DNA of 64,000 nucleotides, taken from assembly GCF_964019385.1 (NCBI RefSeq), contig NC_088646.1, positions 14,957,905 through 15,021,904 on the forward strand. The letters are read 5' to 3'. The notes beneath the pieces are model-generated. The model saw nothing but the letters and a program-made list of their open reading frames with translations, made no database searches and was not told the DNA's origin. Both the position numbers and the translations under genes were made by a program. Source of the DNA: Sycon ciliatum. Taxonomy: Eukaryota; Porifera; Calcarea; Leucosolenida; Sycettidae. Below, in pieces: positions 36,364 to 46,520 of the stretch. Position 1 is the first letter of the stretch. The number at the start of each line of letters is the position of its first letter.

Positions 36364-39300
36364 GCTGTGCTCTTCATGATTTTCAACGAAACTCACAGAT
36401 TGCGCCCCACACGAATTTGATGTGCTCTTCATGTTTTTCTGGGATAATCACAGATAGCGCCGAACACGGATTCACCGTACTCTTCATGATTTCCAAAGAA
36501 ATCCACAGATTGTGCACCACACGGATTCGCTGTCCTCTTCATGATTTTCGGGGAAATTCACAGATTGTCCCCACACGGATTCTCTGTGCTTTGTTTGTTC
36601 CTTTTCAGGAACATCGGTCCACAGATGCCCCCACACGGATTCGCTGTGCTCTTCATGATTTTCAACGAAACTCACATACTGCGCCGAACACGGATTTGAT
36701 GTGCTCTTCAAGTTTTTAAGCGAAATTCACAGATAGCGCCCCACACGGATTCGCAGTCTTCTGGATTTTCTTTGACAGCAAAATCGGGCCGCAGATTGAC
36801 GCAACAGGGATTCGCTGCGCTCTCTATGATTTTCAAGGAAATTCACAGATAGCGCCCCACACGAATTCGCTGTGCTCTGTCTGTTCTTTTTCAAGAAAAT
36901 CGGGTCACGGATTGGACCCACTAGGATTTGATGTGCCCTACATGATTTTCAAGGAAATTCACAGATAGCGCCCCACACGGATTCGCTGTGCTCTGCCTGT
37001 TCTTTCTCAAGAAAATCGGGTCACAGATTGACCCTACACGGATTTGCAGTGCTGTCCATGATTTTCAAGCAAATTCACAGAAAGCGTCCCACACGGATTC
37101 GCCGTGCTCTGACTGTTCTGTTTCAAGAAAATCGGGCCAAAGAGTCCCCGCACACGGATTCGCTGTGCCCTTCATAATTTCCAACGAAATCCACAGATTG
37201 CGCCCCACACGGATTTGCTGTGCTCTCCATGATTATCAAGGAAAATCACAGATAGCGCCCCACAAGGATTTTCTGTGCTTTGCATATTCCTTTTCAGGAA
37301 AATCAGTCCACAGATGCACTCACACGGATTCGCAGTGCTCTTCATGATTTTCAATGAAACTCACAGTTTGTCCCCACACGGATTCTCTGTGCTTTGTTTG
37401 TTCCTTTTACGGAAAATCGGTCCACAGATGCCCCCACACGGATTCGCTGTGCTCTTCATGATTTTCAACGAAACGCACATATTGCGCCCCACACGAATTT
37501 GATGTGCTCTTCATGTTTTTCTGGGATATTCACAGATAGCGCCACACACGGATTCTCTGTGCTCGGCATGTTCTTTTTGCGGGAAATCGGGCCACAAATT
37601 GAACCCACGTGAATTTGCTGTGACCTCGATGACTATCAAGTAAATTCACAGATAGCGCCCCACAGGGATTCTCTGTGCTTTAGGGAAATTCACAGATAGC
37701 GCCCCACACGGATTCGCTGTCTTCTGTATTTTCTTTGACAGGAAAATTGGGCGACAGATTGACCCCACACGGATTCACTGTGCTCTCCATGATTTTCAAG
37801 GAAATTCACAGATAGCGCCCCACACGGATTCCCTGTGCTCTGCCTGTTCTTTTTCAAGAAAATCGGGTCACAGATTGACCCCACACGGATTTGCAGTGCT
37901 GTCCATGATTTTCAAGCAAATTCACAGATAGCGTCCCACACGGATTCGCCGTGCTCTGACTGTTCTGTTTCAAGAAAATCGGGCCACAGAGTCCCCGCAC
38001 ACGGATTCGCTGTGCCCTTCATGATTTCCAACGAAATCCACAGATTGCGCCCCACACGGATTTGCTGTCCTCTCCATGATTATCAAGGAAATTCATAGTT
38101 TGCGCCCCACACGGATTCTCTGCGCTTTGTATTTTCCTTTTCGGGAACATCGGTCCACAGATGCCCCCACACGGATTCGCTGTGCTCTTCATGATTTTCA
38201 ACGAAACTCACATATTGCGCCGCACACGGATTTGATGTGCTCTTCATGTTTTTTAGGGAAATTCATCGACAGCGCCCCACACGGATTCGCTGTGCTCTGT
38301 ATTTTCTTTGACAGGAAAATCGGGCCGCAGATTGACCCAACACGGATTTGCTGTGCTCTACATGATTTTCAAGGAAATTCACAGATAGCGCCCCACACGG
38401 ATTCGCTGTGCTCTAACTGATGATGGCGCCCTACACGGATTCGCCGTGTTCTCCATGATTATCAAGGAAATTCACAGAAAGTGCCCCACACGCATTCTCT
38501 GTGCTTTGTATGTTCCTTTTCAAAAAAATCGGTCCACAGATGCCCCTACACGGATTCTCTGTGCTTTGTATGTTCCTTTTCAGGAAAATCGATCCGGAGA
38601 TGCCCCCACACGGATTCGCTGTGCTCTTCATGATTTTCAACGAAACTCACATATCGCGCCCCACACGGATTTGATGTGGTCTTCATGACTTCCAACGAAA
38701 TCCACAGATTACGCCCCACACGGATTTGCGTGCTCTCCATGATTATCAAGGAACCTCACAGATAGCGCCCCATAAGGATTCTCTGTGCTTTGTGTTTTCC
38801 TTTTCAGGAAAATCGGTCCACAGATGCCCCCACACACATTCGCTGTGCTCTTCATGATTTTCAACGAAACTCACAGATTGTCCCCCACACGGATTCTCTG
38901 TGCTTTGTTTGTTCCTTTTCAGGAAAATCAGTCCTGAGACCCCCCCACACGGATTCGCTGTGCTCTTCATGATTTTCAATGAGCCTCACATATTGCCCCC
39001 CACACGGATTTGATGTGCTCTTCATCGACAGCGCCCCACACGGATTCGCTGTGCTCTGTATTTTCTTTGACAGGAAAATCGGGCCGCAGATTGACCCAAC
39101 ACGGATTTGCTGTGCTCTACATGATTTTCAAGGAAATTCACAGATAGCGCCCCACACGGATTCGCTGTGCTCTAACTGTTATTTTTCAAGAAAATCTGGT
39201 CACAGATTGACCCTACACGGATTTGCACTCTCGATGATTTTCAAGCAAATTCACAGATAGCGACCCACACGGATTCGCTGTGCTCTCACCGTTCTTTTTC

Positions 39301-42182
39301 AAGAAAATCGGGCCACAGAATCCCCGCACACGGATTCGCTGTGCTCTTCATGATTTCCAACAAAATCCACAGATTGCGCCCCACACGGAATTCACAGATA
39401 GCGCCCCACACGGATTCTCTGTGCTTTGTATATTCCTTTTCAGGAAAATCGGTCCACAGATGCCACCACACGGATTCGCTGTGCTCTTCATGATTTTCAA
39501 TGAAACTCACAGATTGTCCCCACACGGATTCTCTGTGCTCTTCATGATTTTCAACGAAACTCACATACTGCGCCCCACACGGTTTTGATGTGCTCTTCAG
39601 GTTTTTATGCGAAATTCACAGATAGCGCCCCACACGGATTCGCAGTCTTCTGCATTTTCTTTGACAGCAAAATCGGGCCGCAGATTGACGCGACACGGAT
39701 TCGCTATGCTCTCAATGATTTTCAAGGAAATTCACAGATAGCGCCCCACACGGATTCGCTGTGCTCTGTCTGTTCTTTTTCAAGAAAATCGGGTCACGGA
39801 TTGGACCCACGTGCATTTGATGTGCTCTCCATGATTTTCAAGCTAATTCATAGATAGCGCCCCACACGGATTCGCTGTGCTCTGCCTGTTCTTTCTCAAG
39901 AAAATCGGGTCACAGATTGACCCTACATGGATTTGCAGTGCTGTCCATGATTTTCAAGCAAATTCACAGATAGCGTCCCACACGGATTCGTCGTGCTCTG
40001 ACTGTTCTGTTTCAAGAAAATCGGGCCACAGAGTCCCCGCACACGGATTCGCTGTGCCCTTCATGATTTCCAACGAAATTCACAGATTGCGCCCCACACG
40101 GATTTGCTGTGCTCTCCATGATTATCAAGGAAAATCACAGATAGCGCCCACCACGGATTTTCCGTGCTTTGCATATTCCTTTTCAGTAAAATCGGTCCAC
40201 ACATGCACTCACACGGATTCGCCGTGCTCTTCATGATTTTCAATGAAACTCACAGATTGTCCCCACACGGATTCTCTGTGCTTTGTTTGTCCCTTTTCAG
40301 GAAAATCGGTCCACAGATGCCCCACACGGATTCCCTGTGCTCTTCATGATTTTCAACGAAACTCACATATTGCGCCCCACACGGATTTGATGTGCTCTTC
40401 AGGTTTTTTAGGGAAATTCACAGATAGCGCCCCACACGGATTCGCTGTCTTCTGTATTTTCTTTGTAAGGAAAATTGGGCCACAGATTGACCCCACACGG
40501 ATTCGCTGTGCTCTCCATGATTTTCAAGGAAATTCACAGATTGCGCCCCAGACGGATTCCCTGTGCTCTGTCTGTTCTTTTTCAAGAAAATCGTCTCACG
40601 GATTGGTCCCACGCAGATTTGATGTGCTCTCCATGATTTTCAAAAAAATTCACAGATAGCGCCCCACACGGATTCGCTGTGCTCTGCCTGTTCTTTCTCA
40701 AGAAAATCGGGTCACAGATTGACCCTACACGGATTTGCAGTGCTGTCCATGATTTTCAAGCAACTTCACAGATAGCGTCCCACACGGATTCGCCGTGCTC
40801 TGACTGTTCTGTTTCGAGAAAATCGGGCCACAGAGTCCCCGCACAGGGATTCGCTGTGCCCTTCATGATTTCCAACGAAATCCACAGATTGCACCCCAAA
40901 CGGATTTGCTGTGCTCTCCATGATTATCAAGGAAATTCACAGATCGTGCCCACACGGATTCGCTGTACTCTGTCTGTTCTTTTCCCCACACAGATTCGCT
41001 GCGCTCTTCATGATTTCCAACGAAATCCATAGATTGCGCCCCACACGAATTCACTGTCCTCTTCATGTTTTTCAGGGAAATTCACAGATAGCGCCCCACA
41101 CAGATTCTCTGTGCTCTGTATGTTCCATTTCAAGAAAATCGGGCCACAGAGTCCCCCCACGCGGATTCGCTGTGCTCTTCATGATTTCCAACGAAATGCG
41201 CAGATTGCGTTCCACACGGATTCGCTGTGCTCTCCAAGATTATAAAGCAAATTCACAGATAGCGCCCCACGCGGATTCCCTGTGCTCTATTCTTTTTCAC
41301 GAAAATTGGGCGACAGATTGCGCCCCACACGGATTTGCTGTGCTCTGTGCTCTGTTCTTTTTCAAGAAAATCGGGCCACAGAGTCCCCCACTCGGATTCG
41401 CCGTGCTCTTCAGATTTCCAACGAAATCCACCGATTGCGCCCCACACGGATTTGCTGTGCTCTCCATGATTATCAAGGAAATTCACAGATCGCGCCCTAT
41501 ACGGATTCGCTGTGCTCTGTCTGTTCTTTTCCCCACACAGATTCGCTGCGCTCTTCATTAATTCCAACGAAATCCATAGATTGCGCCCCACACGAATTCA
41601 CTGTCCTCTTCATGTTTTTCAGGGAAATTCACAGATAGCGCCCCACACAGATTCTCCGTGCTTTGTATGTTCCATTTCAAGAAAATCGGGCCACAGTATC
41701 CCCCACGCAGATTCGCTGCGCTCTTCATGATTTCCAACGAAATGCGCAGATTGCGCCCCACACGGATTCGCTGTGCTCTCCATGATTATAAAGTAAATTC
41801 CCAGATAGCGCCCCACGCGGATTCCCTTTGCTCTGTTCTATTTCAAGATAATCGGGCCACAGATTGACCCCACACGGATTTGCTGTGCTCTGTGCTCTGT
41901 TTGTTTTTTCAAAGAAAATCGGGCCACAGAGCGGTCCTCACACGGATTCGCTGTGCTCTTCATGATTTCAAACGAAATCCGCAGATTGCACCCCACACGG
42001 ATTTGCTGTGCTCTTCATGATTATCAAGGAAATTCACAGATAGCGCCCCACACGCATTCGCTGTGCTCTGTTCTTTTTCAAGAAAATCGGTCCGCAGATT
42101 GCGCCCCACACGGATTTGCTGTGCTCTGTGCTCTGTTCCTTTTCAAGAAAATCGGGCCACAGATTGCGCCCCACACGGATTT
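36364..42182 (+). repeat. SatB satellite array, segment 2
   Basis: This continues the 55/61-bp alternation, with longer blocks copied at a distance. One example is the block starting CACACGAATTCACTGTCCTC at 41042, which matches 44721 onward (offset 3679) for about 240 bp. From about 41 kb a variant with doubled CTGTGCTCTGTGCTCTGTTC appears. A CTAACTGATGATGGCGCC variant near 38411 resembles part of a ribozyme core but lacks the rest. Confidence 0.95.
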
Positions 42183-42200
42183 CATTGCGCGAAATCACGC
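42183..42200 (+). repeat. Left terminal inverted repeat
   Basis: 18-bp terminus CATTGCGCGAAATCACGC, differing at one position from the reverse complement of 43199-43216. Confidence 0.85.
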
Positions 42201-43198
42201 GACACCTGTACATTTTCGATCTGCGGGATGAAGATGACGACGTCCATGCATCAGGTATCAGGGGGTAGTAAGATACTGGTATATTACTACTCCACGCCTC
42301 AAATCGTGCTGTCAAGCGTATGCGGGGGAGTGTAGCATGCCATCCCTTACACTTTCCAGCTCAGGGTTACCCTCGCTACCAATGGACGAAATTTCAGGGT
42401 CACAGCTTGCGCAACGGCTTTGTCCTGTGCGAATGGCCACTCGACATACTCAGCACAAATTTTCTATTGCATGCATGCACAAAATGTTCAACTTTCGTAT
42501 TTTTGGCGACTTTACCACCGTCGTGGAGGCTGGTTGGTGAGGAGCAGGTAGCCATCCCTTGTGGAATCAAACACATGGTTCCACAGTGTGGCTGATTCCG
42601 CAAGAGCCAGGTCCATACGAGGAACATTCGCTTTGTCTTTTGCCATCGAAGTAAGTCACTTTTCTTGTTCTCAGTGTTTTTTACGTTCAACGTTTCTGAG
42701 ATTTTTGAATTATTCACTTTTCATTCTTTCATACTTTATTTCTTCATGTTCACTGCCTCACTTGCCTTCTGATCTGGAGAATGTGACGGAGGTGACTGTT
42801 GGTTACTGCCTGGTATAACGGTTGTCGTGCTGTTGCTGTATTTCCGTCCTGCTCGCGACGTTGTAGATCACAAACAATTTGAAATCACATGAATTGTACT
42901 TACCGTCGTGCGTGCGGTATTAGGAAACACTGTGCAGATTAGATCGTCGCAATGTATCTATATGTGTGTCTGGTCATCCTGTGCCACGCAAGAACTCCAA
43001 CCAGACGCATTCGTCCTCGGCCCTGTTGATCGATTGTCCACTCGTCTTTCCTTGAAGAACGATCGATCAAAAAAAAAATCGAGCTCGAGGACTTTTTGCA
43101 AAAAAACGGCTGAAAAAAGGAAGAAAAAAGGGTGCTCAGAATGAGATTCGAGTACACAACCATGGTCCCAGCAGTTTATGTGGATGTCGCTCATAGAT

Positions 43199-43216
43199 GC
43201 GCGATTTCGCGCAATG
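43199..43216 (-). repeat. Right terminal inverted repeat
   Basis: GCGCGATTTCGCGCAATG forms the right end of the 1034-bp element. SatB resumes immediately with TGCTGTGCTCTG. Confidence 0.85.
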
Positions 43217-44082
43217 TGCTGTGCTCTGTGCTCTGTTCTTTTTCAAGAAAATCGGGCCACAGAGTCCCCCACACGGATTCGCCGTGCTCTTGAGATTTCC
43301 AACGAAATCCACAGATTGCGCCCCACACGGATTTGCTGTGCTCTGTGCTCTGTCTGTTCTTTTCCAAGCAAATCGGGCCACAGAGTGGGCCTCACACGGA
43401 TTCGCTGTGCTCTTCATGATTTCAAACGAAATCCACAGATTGCACCCCTCACGGATTTGCTGGGCTCTCCATGATTATCAAGGAAATTTACAGATAGCGC
43501 CCCACACGCATTCGCTGTGCTCTGTTCTTTTTCAAAAAAATCGGGCCACAGATTGCGCCCCACACGGATTTGCTGTGCTTTGTGCTCTGTTCTTTTTCAA
43601 GAAAATCGGGCCACAGAGTCCGCCACACGGATTCGCCGTGCTCTTCAGATTTCCAACGAAATCCACAGATTGCGCCCCACACGGATTTGCTGTGCTCTCC
43701 ATGATTATCAAGGAAATTCACAGATCGCGCTCCATACGGATTTCCTGTGCTCTGTCTGTTCTTTTCCCCACACAGATTCGCTGCGCTCTTCTTGATTTCC
43801 AACGAAATCCATAGATTGCGCCCCACACGAATTCACTGTCCTGTTCGTCTTTTTCAGGGAAATTCACAGATAGCGCCCCACACAGATTCTCTGTGCTTTG
43901 TATGTTCTTTTTCAAGAAAATCGGGCCACAGAGTCCCCCACGCGGATTCGCTGTGCTCTTCATGATTTCGAACGAAATGCGCAGATTGCGCCCCACACGG
44001 ATTTACTGTGCTCTCCATGATTATCGAGGAAATTCACAGATAGCGCCCAACACGGATTCTCTGTGCTTTGTTTATTCCTGTT
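43217..44082 (+). repeat. SatB satellite array, segment 3
   Basis: SatB units of the CTGTGCTCTGTGCTCTGTTC variant, closely similar to 41330-41900 and to 44310-44800. This indicates block duplications within the right part of SatB. The segment ends inside a unit at TTTGTTTATTCCTGTT. Confidence 0.93.
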
Positions 44083-44249
44083 CAATGAAGCAGACAGCCA
44101 GACTGATTGAGAGTGCTATTGAGAGTGCTCTACAAGATCGAAATCGAGGAGCGAAATACTCAATGATGCAGACAGCCAGACTGTTTCGGCCAATGAGGCC
44201 TCATCAGTGCAACTCATAGCTCAAAATAGGATTGAACTGTCAACCACGG
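44083..44249 (-). mobile_element. Fragment of a hammerhead-bearing retroelement
   Basis: A 167-bp non-satellite insertion containing a complete hammerhead ribozyme on the minus strand and a partial second copy of the ribozyme 3' region. CAATGA, one variable base, then GCAGACAGCCAGACTG occurs at 44083-44105 and 44161-44183, 78 bp apart. Small type I hammerheads with very short stem III are known from Penelope-like elements and from small non-autonomous retrozymes, so this is most likely a truncated copy of one of those. No reverse transcriptase is present here. The flanking SatB units are not in register, so some satellite was lost at insertion or later. Confidence 0.7.
44163..44217 (-). ncRNA. 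Type I hammerhead ribozyme
   Basis: Read on the minus strand, all conserved core positions are present in order. Stem I 5' strand is UGCA (44211-44208), then CUGAUGA (44207-44201). Stem II is GGCC with loop UCAUU and GGCC (44200-44188). GAAA follows (44187-44184). Stem III is CAG with loop UCUGG and CUG (44183-44173), then U and C (44172-44171), where cleavage is expected after C. Stem I 3' strand is UGCA (44170-44167). Beyond the first four stem I pairs, a two-base UG bulge is followed by four more pairs (AGUA with UCAU read antiparallel: A-U, G-C, U-A, A-U). The closing A-U and the 3-bp stem III are typical of animal retroelement hammerheads that work best as dimers. The role is self-cleavage of the element's transcript. 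Activity is inferred from sequence only. Confidence 0.88.
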
Positions 44250-45211
44250 CTGTGCTCTTCATGATTTCCAACGAAATCCACAGATTGCGCCGCACACGGA
44301 TTCGCCGTGCTCTTCATGATTTCAAACGAAATCCACAGATTGCACCCCACACGGATTTGCTGTGCTCTCTATGATTATCAAGGAAATTCACAGATAGCGC
44401 CCCACACGCATTCGCTGTGCTCTGTTCTTTTCAAGAAAATCGGGCCACAGATTGCGCCCCACACGGATTTGCTGTGCTCTGCTCTGTTCTTTTTCAAGAA
44501 AATCGCCCCACAGAGTCCCCCACACGGATTCGCCGTGCTCTTCGGATTTCCAACGAAATCCACAGATTGCGCCACACACGGATTTGCTGTGCTCTCCATG
44601 ATTATCAAGGAAATTCACAGATCGCGCCCCACACGGATTCGCTGTACTCTGTCTGTTCTTTTCCCCACACAGATTCGCTGCGCTCTTCATGATTTCCAAC
44701 GAAATCCATAGATTGCGCCCCACACGAATTCACTGTCCTCTTCATGTTTTTCAGGGAAATTCACAGATAGCGCCCCACACAGATTCGCTGTGCTCTGTAT
44801 GTTCCATTTCAAGAAAATCGGGCCACAGAGTCCCCCCACGCGGATTCGCTGTGCTCTTCATGATTTCCAACGAAATGCGCAGATTGCGTTCCACACGGAT
44901 TCGCTGTGCTCTCCAAGATTATAAAGCAAATTCACAGATAGCGCCCCACGCGGATTCCCTGTGCTCTGTTCTTTTTCAAGATAATCGGGCCACAGATTGA
45001 CCCCACACGGATTTGCTGTGCTCTGTGCTCTGTCTGTTCTTTTCAAAGAAAATCGGGCCACAGAGTGGGCCTCACGCGGATTTGCTGTGCTCTTCATGAT
45101 TATCAAGGAAATTCACAGATAGCGCCCCACACGCATTCGCTGTGCTCTGTTCTTTTTCAAGAAAATCGGGCCACAGATTGCGCCCCACACGGATTTGCTG
45201 TGCTCTGTGCT
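44250..45211 (+). repeat. SatB satellite array, segment 4
   Basis: The final SatB block resumes at GCTGTGCTCTTCATGATTTCC. Its 44610-44960 part closely matches 40936-41285. It ends at CTGTGCTCTGTGCTC (45211), where SatA begins in inverted orientation with ACCTGTCAATTTTAATGC. Confidence 0.94.
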
Positions 45212-46333
45212 CACCTGTCAATTTTAATGCATCTCCCTATAACATGACCCAGCTGTAATATGAGTGGTCGTATTGATTTCATTTTTTGTTTGCTTGTAGG
45301 CCGCTGGCACCCACATTCAATGACTTAGAAATTTTGGCACTGCTGTGAATACTTTAGTCGCAAAGTGAAGATTCACGGCGACAAGCCCCAAACTTGGAGA
45401 TAGGTTATTTTCAGCTTTCAGCAGCCCTGGGCGAGTTGTTTAGAGAAAAGTGGCTTTTTTCTTGGTGCACCTCCCTATGTCCAGCTATAAAACAGGATCA
45501 GGATGGTCATTATTTATGTTCCTAGCTTGAAACGGGAAGAAAGGTGAGAAATTGTCAAATTTTGACCATATTTGAACACCTGTCAATTTTAATGCATCTC
45601 CCTTTAACATGACCCAGCTGTAATATGAGTGGTCGTATTGATTTCATTTTTTGTTTGCTTGTAGGCCGCTGGCCCCCACATTCAATGACTTAGAAATTTT
45701 GGCACTGCTGTGAATACTTTAGTCGCAAAGTGAAGATTCACGGCGACAAGCCCCAAACTTGGAGATAGGTTATTTTCAGCTTTCAGCAGCCCTGGGCGAG
45801 TTGTTTAGAGAAATGTGGCTTTTTTTCTTGGTGCACCTCCCTATGTCCAGCTATAAAACAGGATCAGTATGGTTATTATGTTCTGAGCTTGAAACGGGAA
45901 GAAAGGTGAGAAATTGTCAAATTTTGACCGTATTTGACCACCTGTCAATTTTAATGCATCTCCCTATAACATGACCCAGCTGTAATATGAGTGGTCGTAT
46001 TGATTTCATTTTTTGTTTGCTTGTAGGCCGCTGGCACCCACATTCAATGACTTAGAAATTTTGGCACTGCTGTGAATACTTTAGTCGCAAAGTGAAGATT
46101 CACGGCGACAAGCCCCAAACTTGGAGATAGGTTATTTTCAGCTTTCAGCAGCCCTGGGCGAGTTGTTTAGAGAAATGTGGCTTTTTTTCTTGGTGCACCT
46201 CCCTATGTCCAGCTATGAAACAGGATCGGTATGGTTATTATTTATGTTCTGAGCTTGAAACGGGAAGAAAGGTGAGAAATTGTCAAATTTTGACCGTATT
46301 TGAACAACTGTCAATTTTAATGCATCTCCCTAT

Positions 46334-46520
46334 GGTATGGTATGGTATTGTATGGTATTGATTTATTTGAATTCGGTATCTCAACAGTACATTGTACAAC
46401 TTGGGAAGATCCGAATGACATAGATACATAAACATGAAAGTGGAGTAGGTGCTACAGCGGATCATTTTATCGCAGGTTGTGGGACTAAACTAATACCAGT
46501 ATGCAAGTACACAAGAAATA
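46334..46520 (-). mobile_element. 187-bp non-LTR retrotransposon 3'-end fragment, copy 1
   Basis: Inserted inside a SatA monomer between CTCCCTAT and AACATGACCC. On the minus strand it ends in AAATAAATCAATACCATACC with a short (CCATA)n tail, the structure expected of the 3' end of a LINE-like or SINE element. No reverse transcriptase or promoter portion is present, so it is 5'-truncated. It carries the TATTG interruption in the tail and the variant GCTACAGCGG. A 60-codon open frame on the minus strand is not recognisable as a protein. Confidence 0.75.

Larger units (their letters stand above)
42183..43216. mobile_element. 1034-bp element with terminal inverted repeats
   Basis: The left end, CATTGCGCGAAATCACGC (42183-42200), and the reverse complement of the right end, CATTGCGCGAAATCGCGC (43199-43216), match at 17 of 18 positions. 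The flanks are SatB: GGATTT on the left and TGCTGTGCTCTG on the right. An empty site (GGATTTGCTGTG, as at 43567 or 44465) would be restored with one extra T, so no longer target duplication is visible. Inside is single-copy-looking DNA with no recognisable transposase, so the element would be non-autonomous. Possible splice signals (GTAAGT at 42651 on +, and a pyrimidine tract with AG plus GTAAGT on - at about 43110 and 42903) suggest captured exon-like sequence. The superfamily is undetermined. Confidence 0.75.

Noticed and set aside
38411-38440. CTGATGA string in CTAACTGATGATGGCGCC, a possible second hammerhead
   Set aside because: No compatible stem II, no GAAA and no cleavage site follow. 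It is a SatB variant.
42400-42717. 105-codon minus-strand frame inside the TIR element, a possible transposase fragment
   Set aside because: I see no catalytic motif, zinc finger or helix-turn-helix, and the overlapping + frames are equally long.
44225-44250. ATAGGATTGAACTGTCAACC resembles the reverse complement of a tRNA B box, suggesting a tRNA-derived SINE
   Set aside because: The match lacks a conserved base, no A box is found at a suitable distance, and no cloverleaf can be drawn.
34822-45000. Many 60-200 codon frames with APHTDSLCS-type repeats in SatB
   Set aside because: They are translations of the 55/61-bp satellite units in changing frames on both strands, with no domain or conserved start.
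46283-46465. Repeated 60-codon minus-strand frame found six times, as a small conserved gene
   Set aside because: It is identical only because the 187-bp retrotransposon fragment was amplified with the satellite. It lies across the satellite-insert junction and has no recognisable protein.
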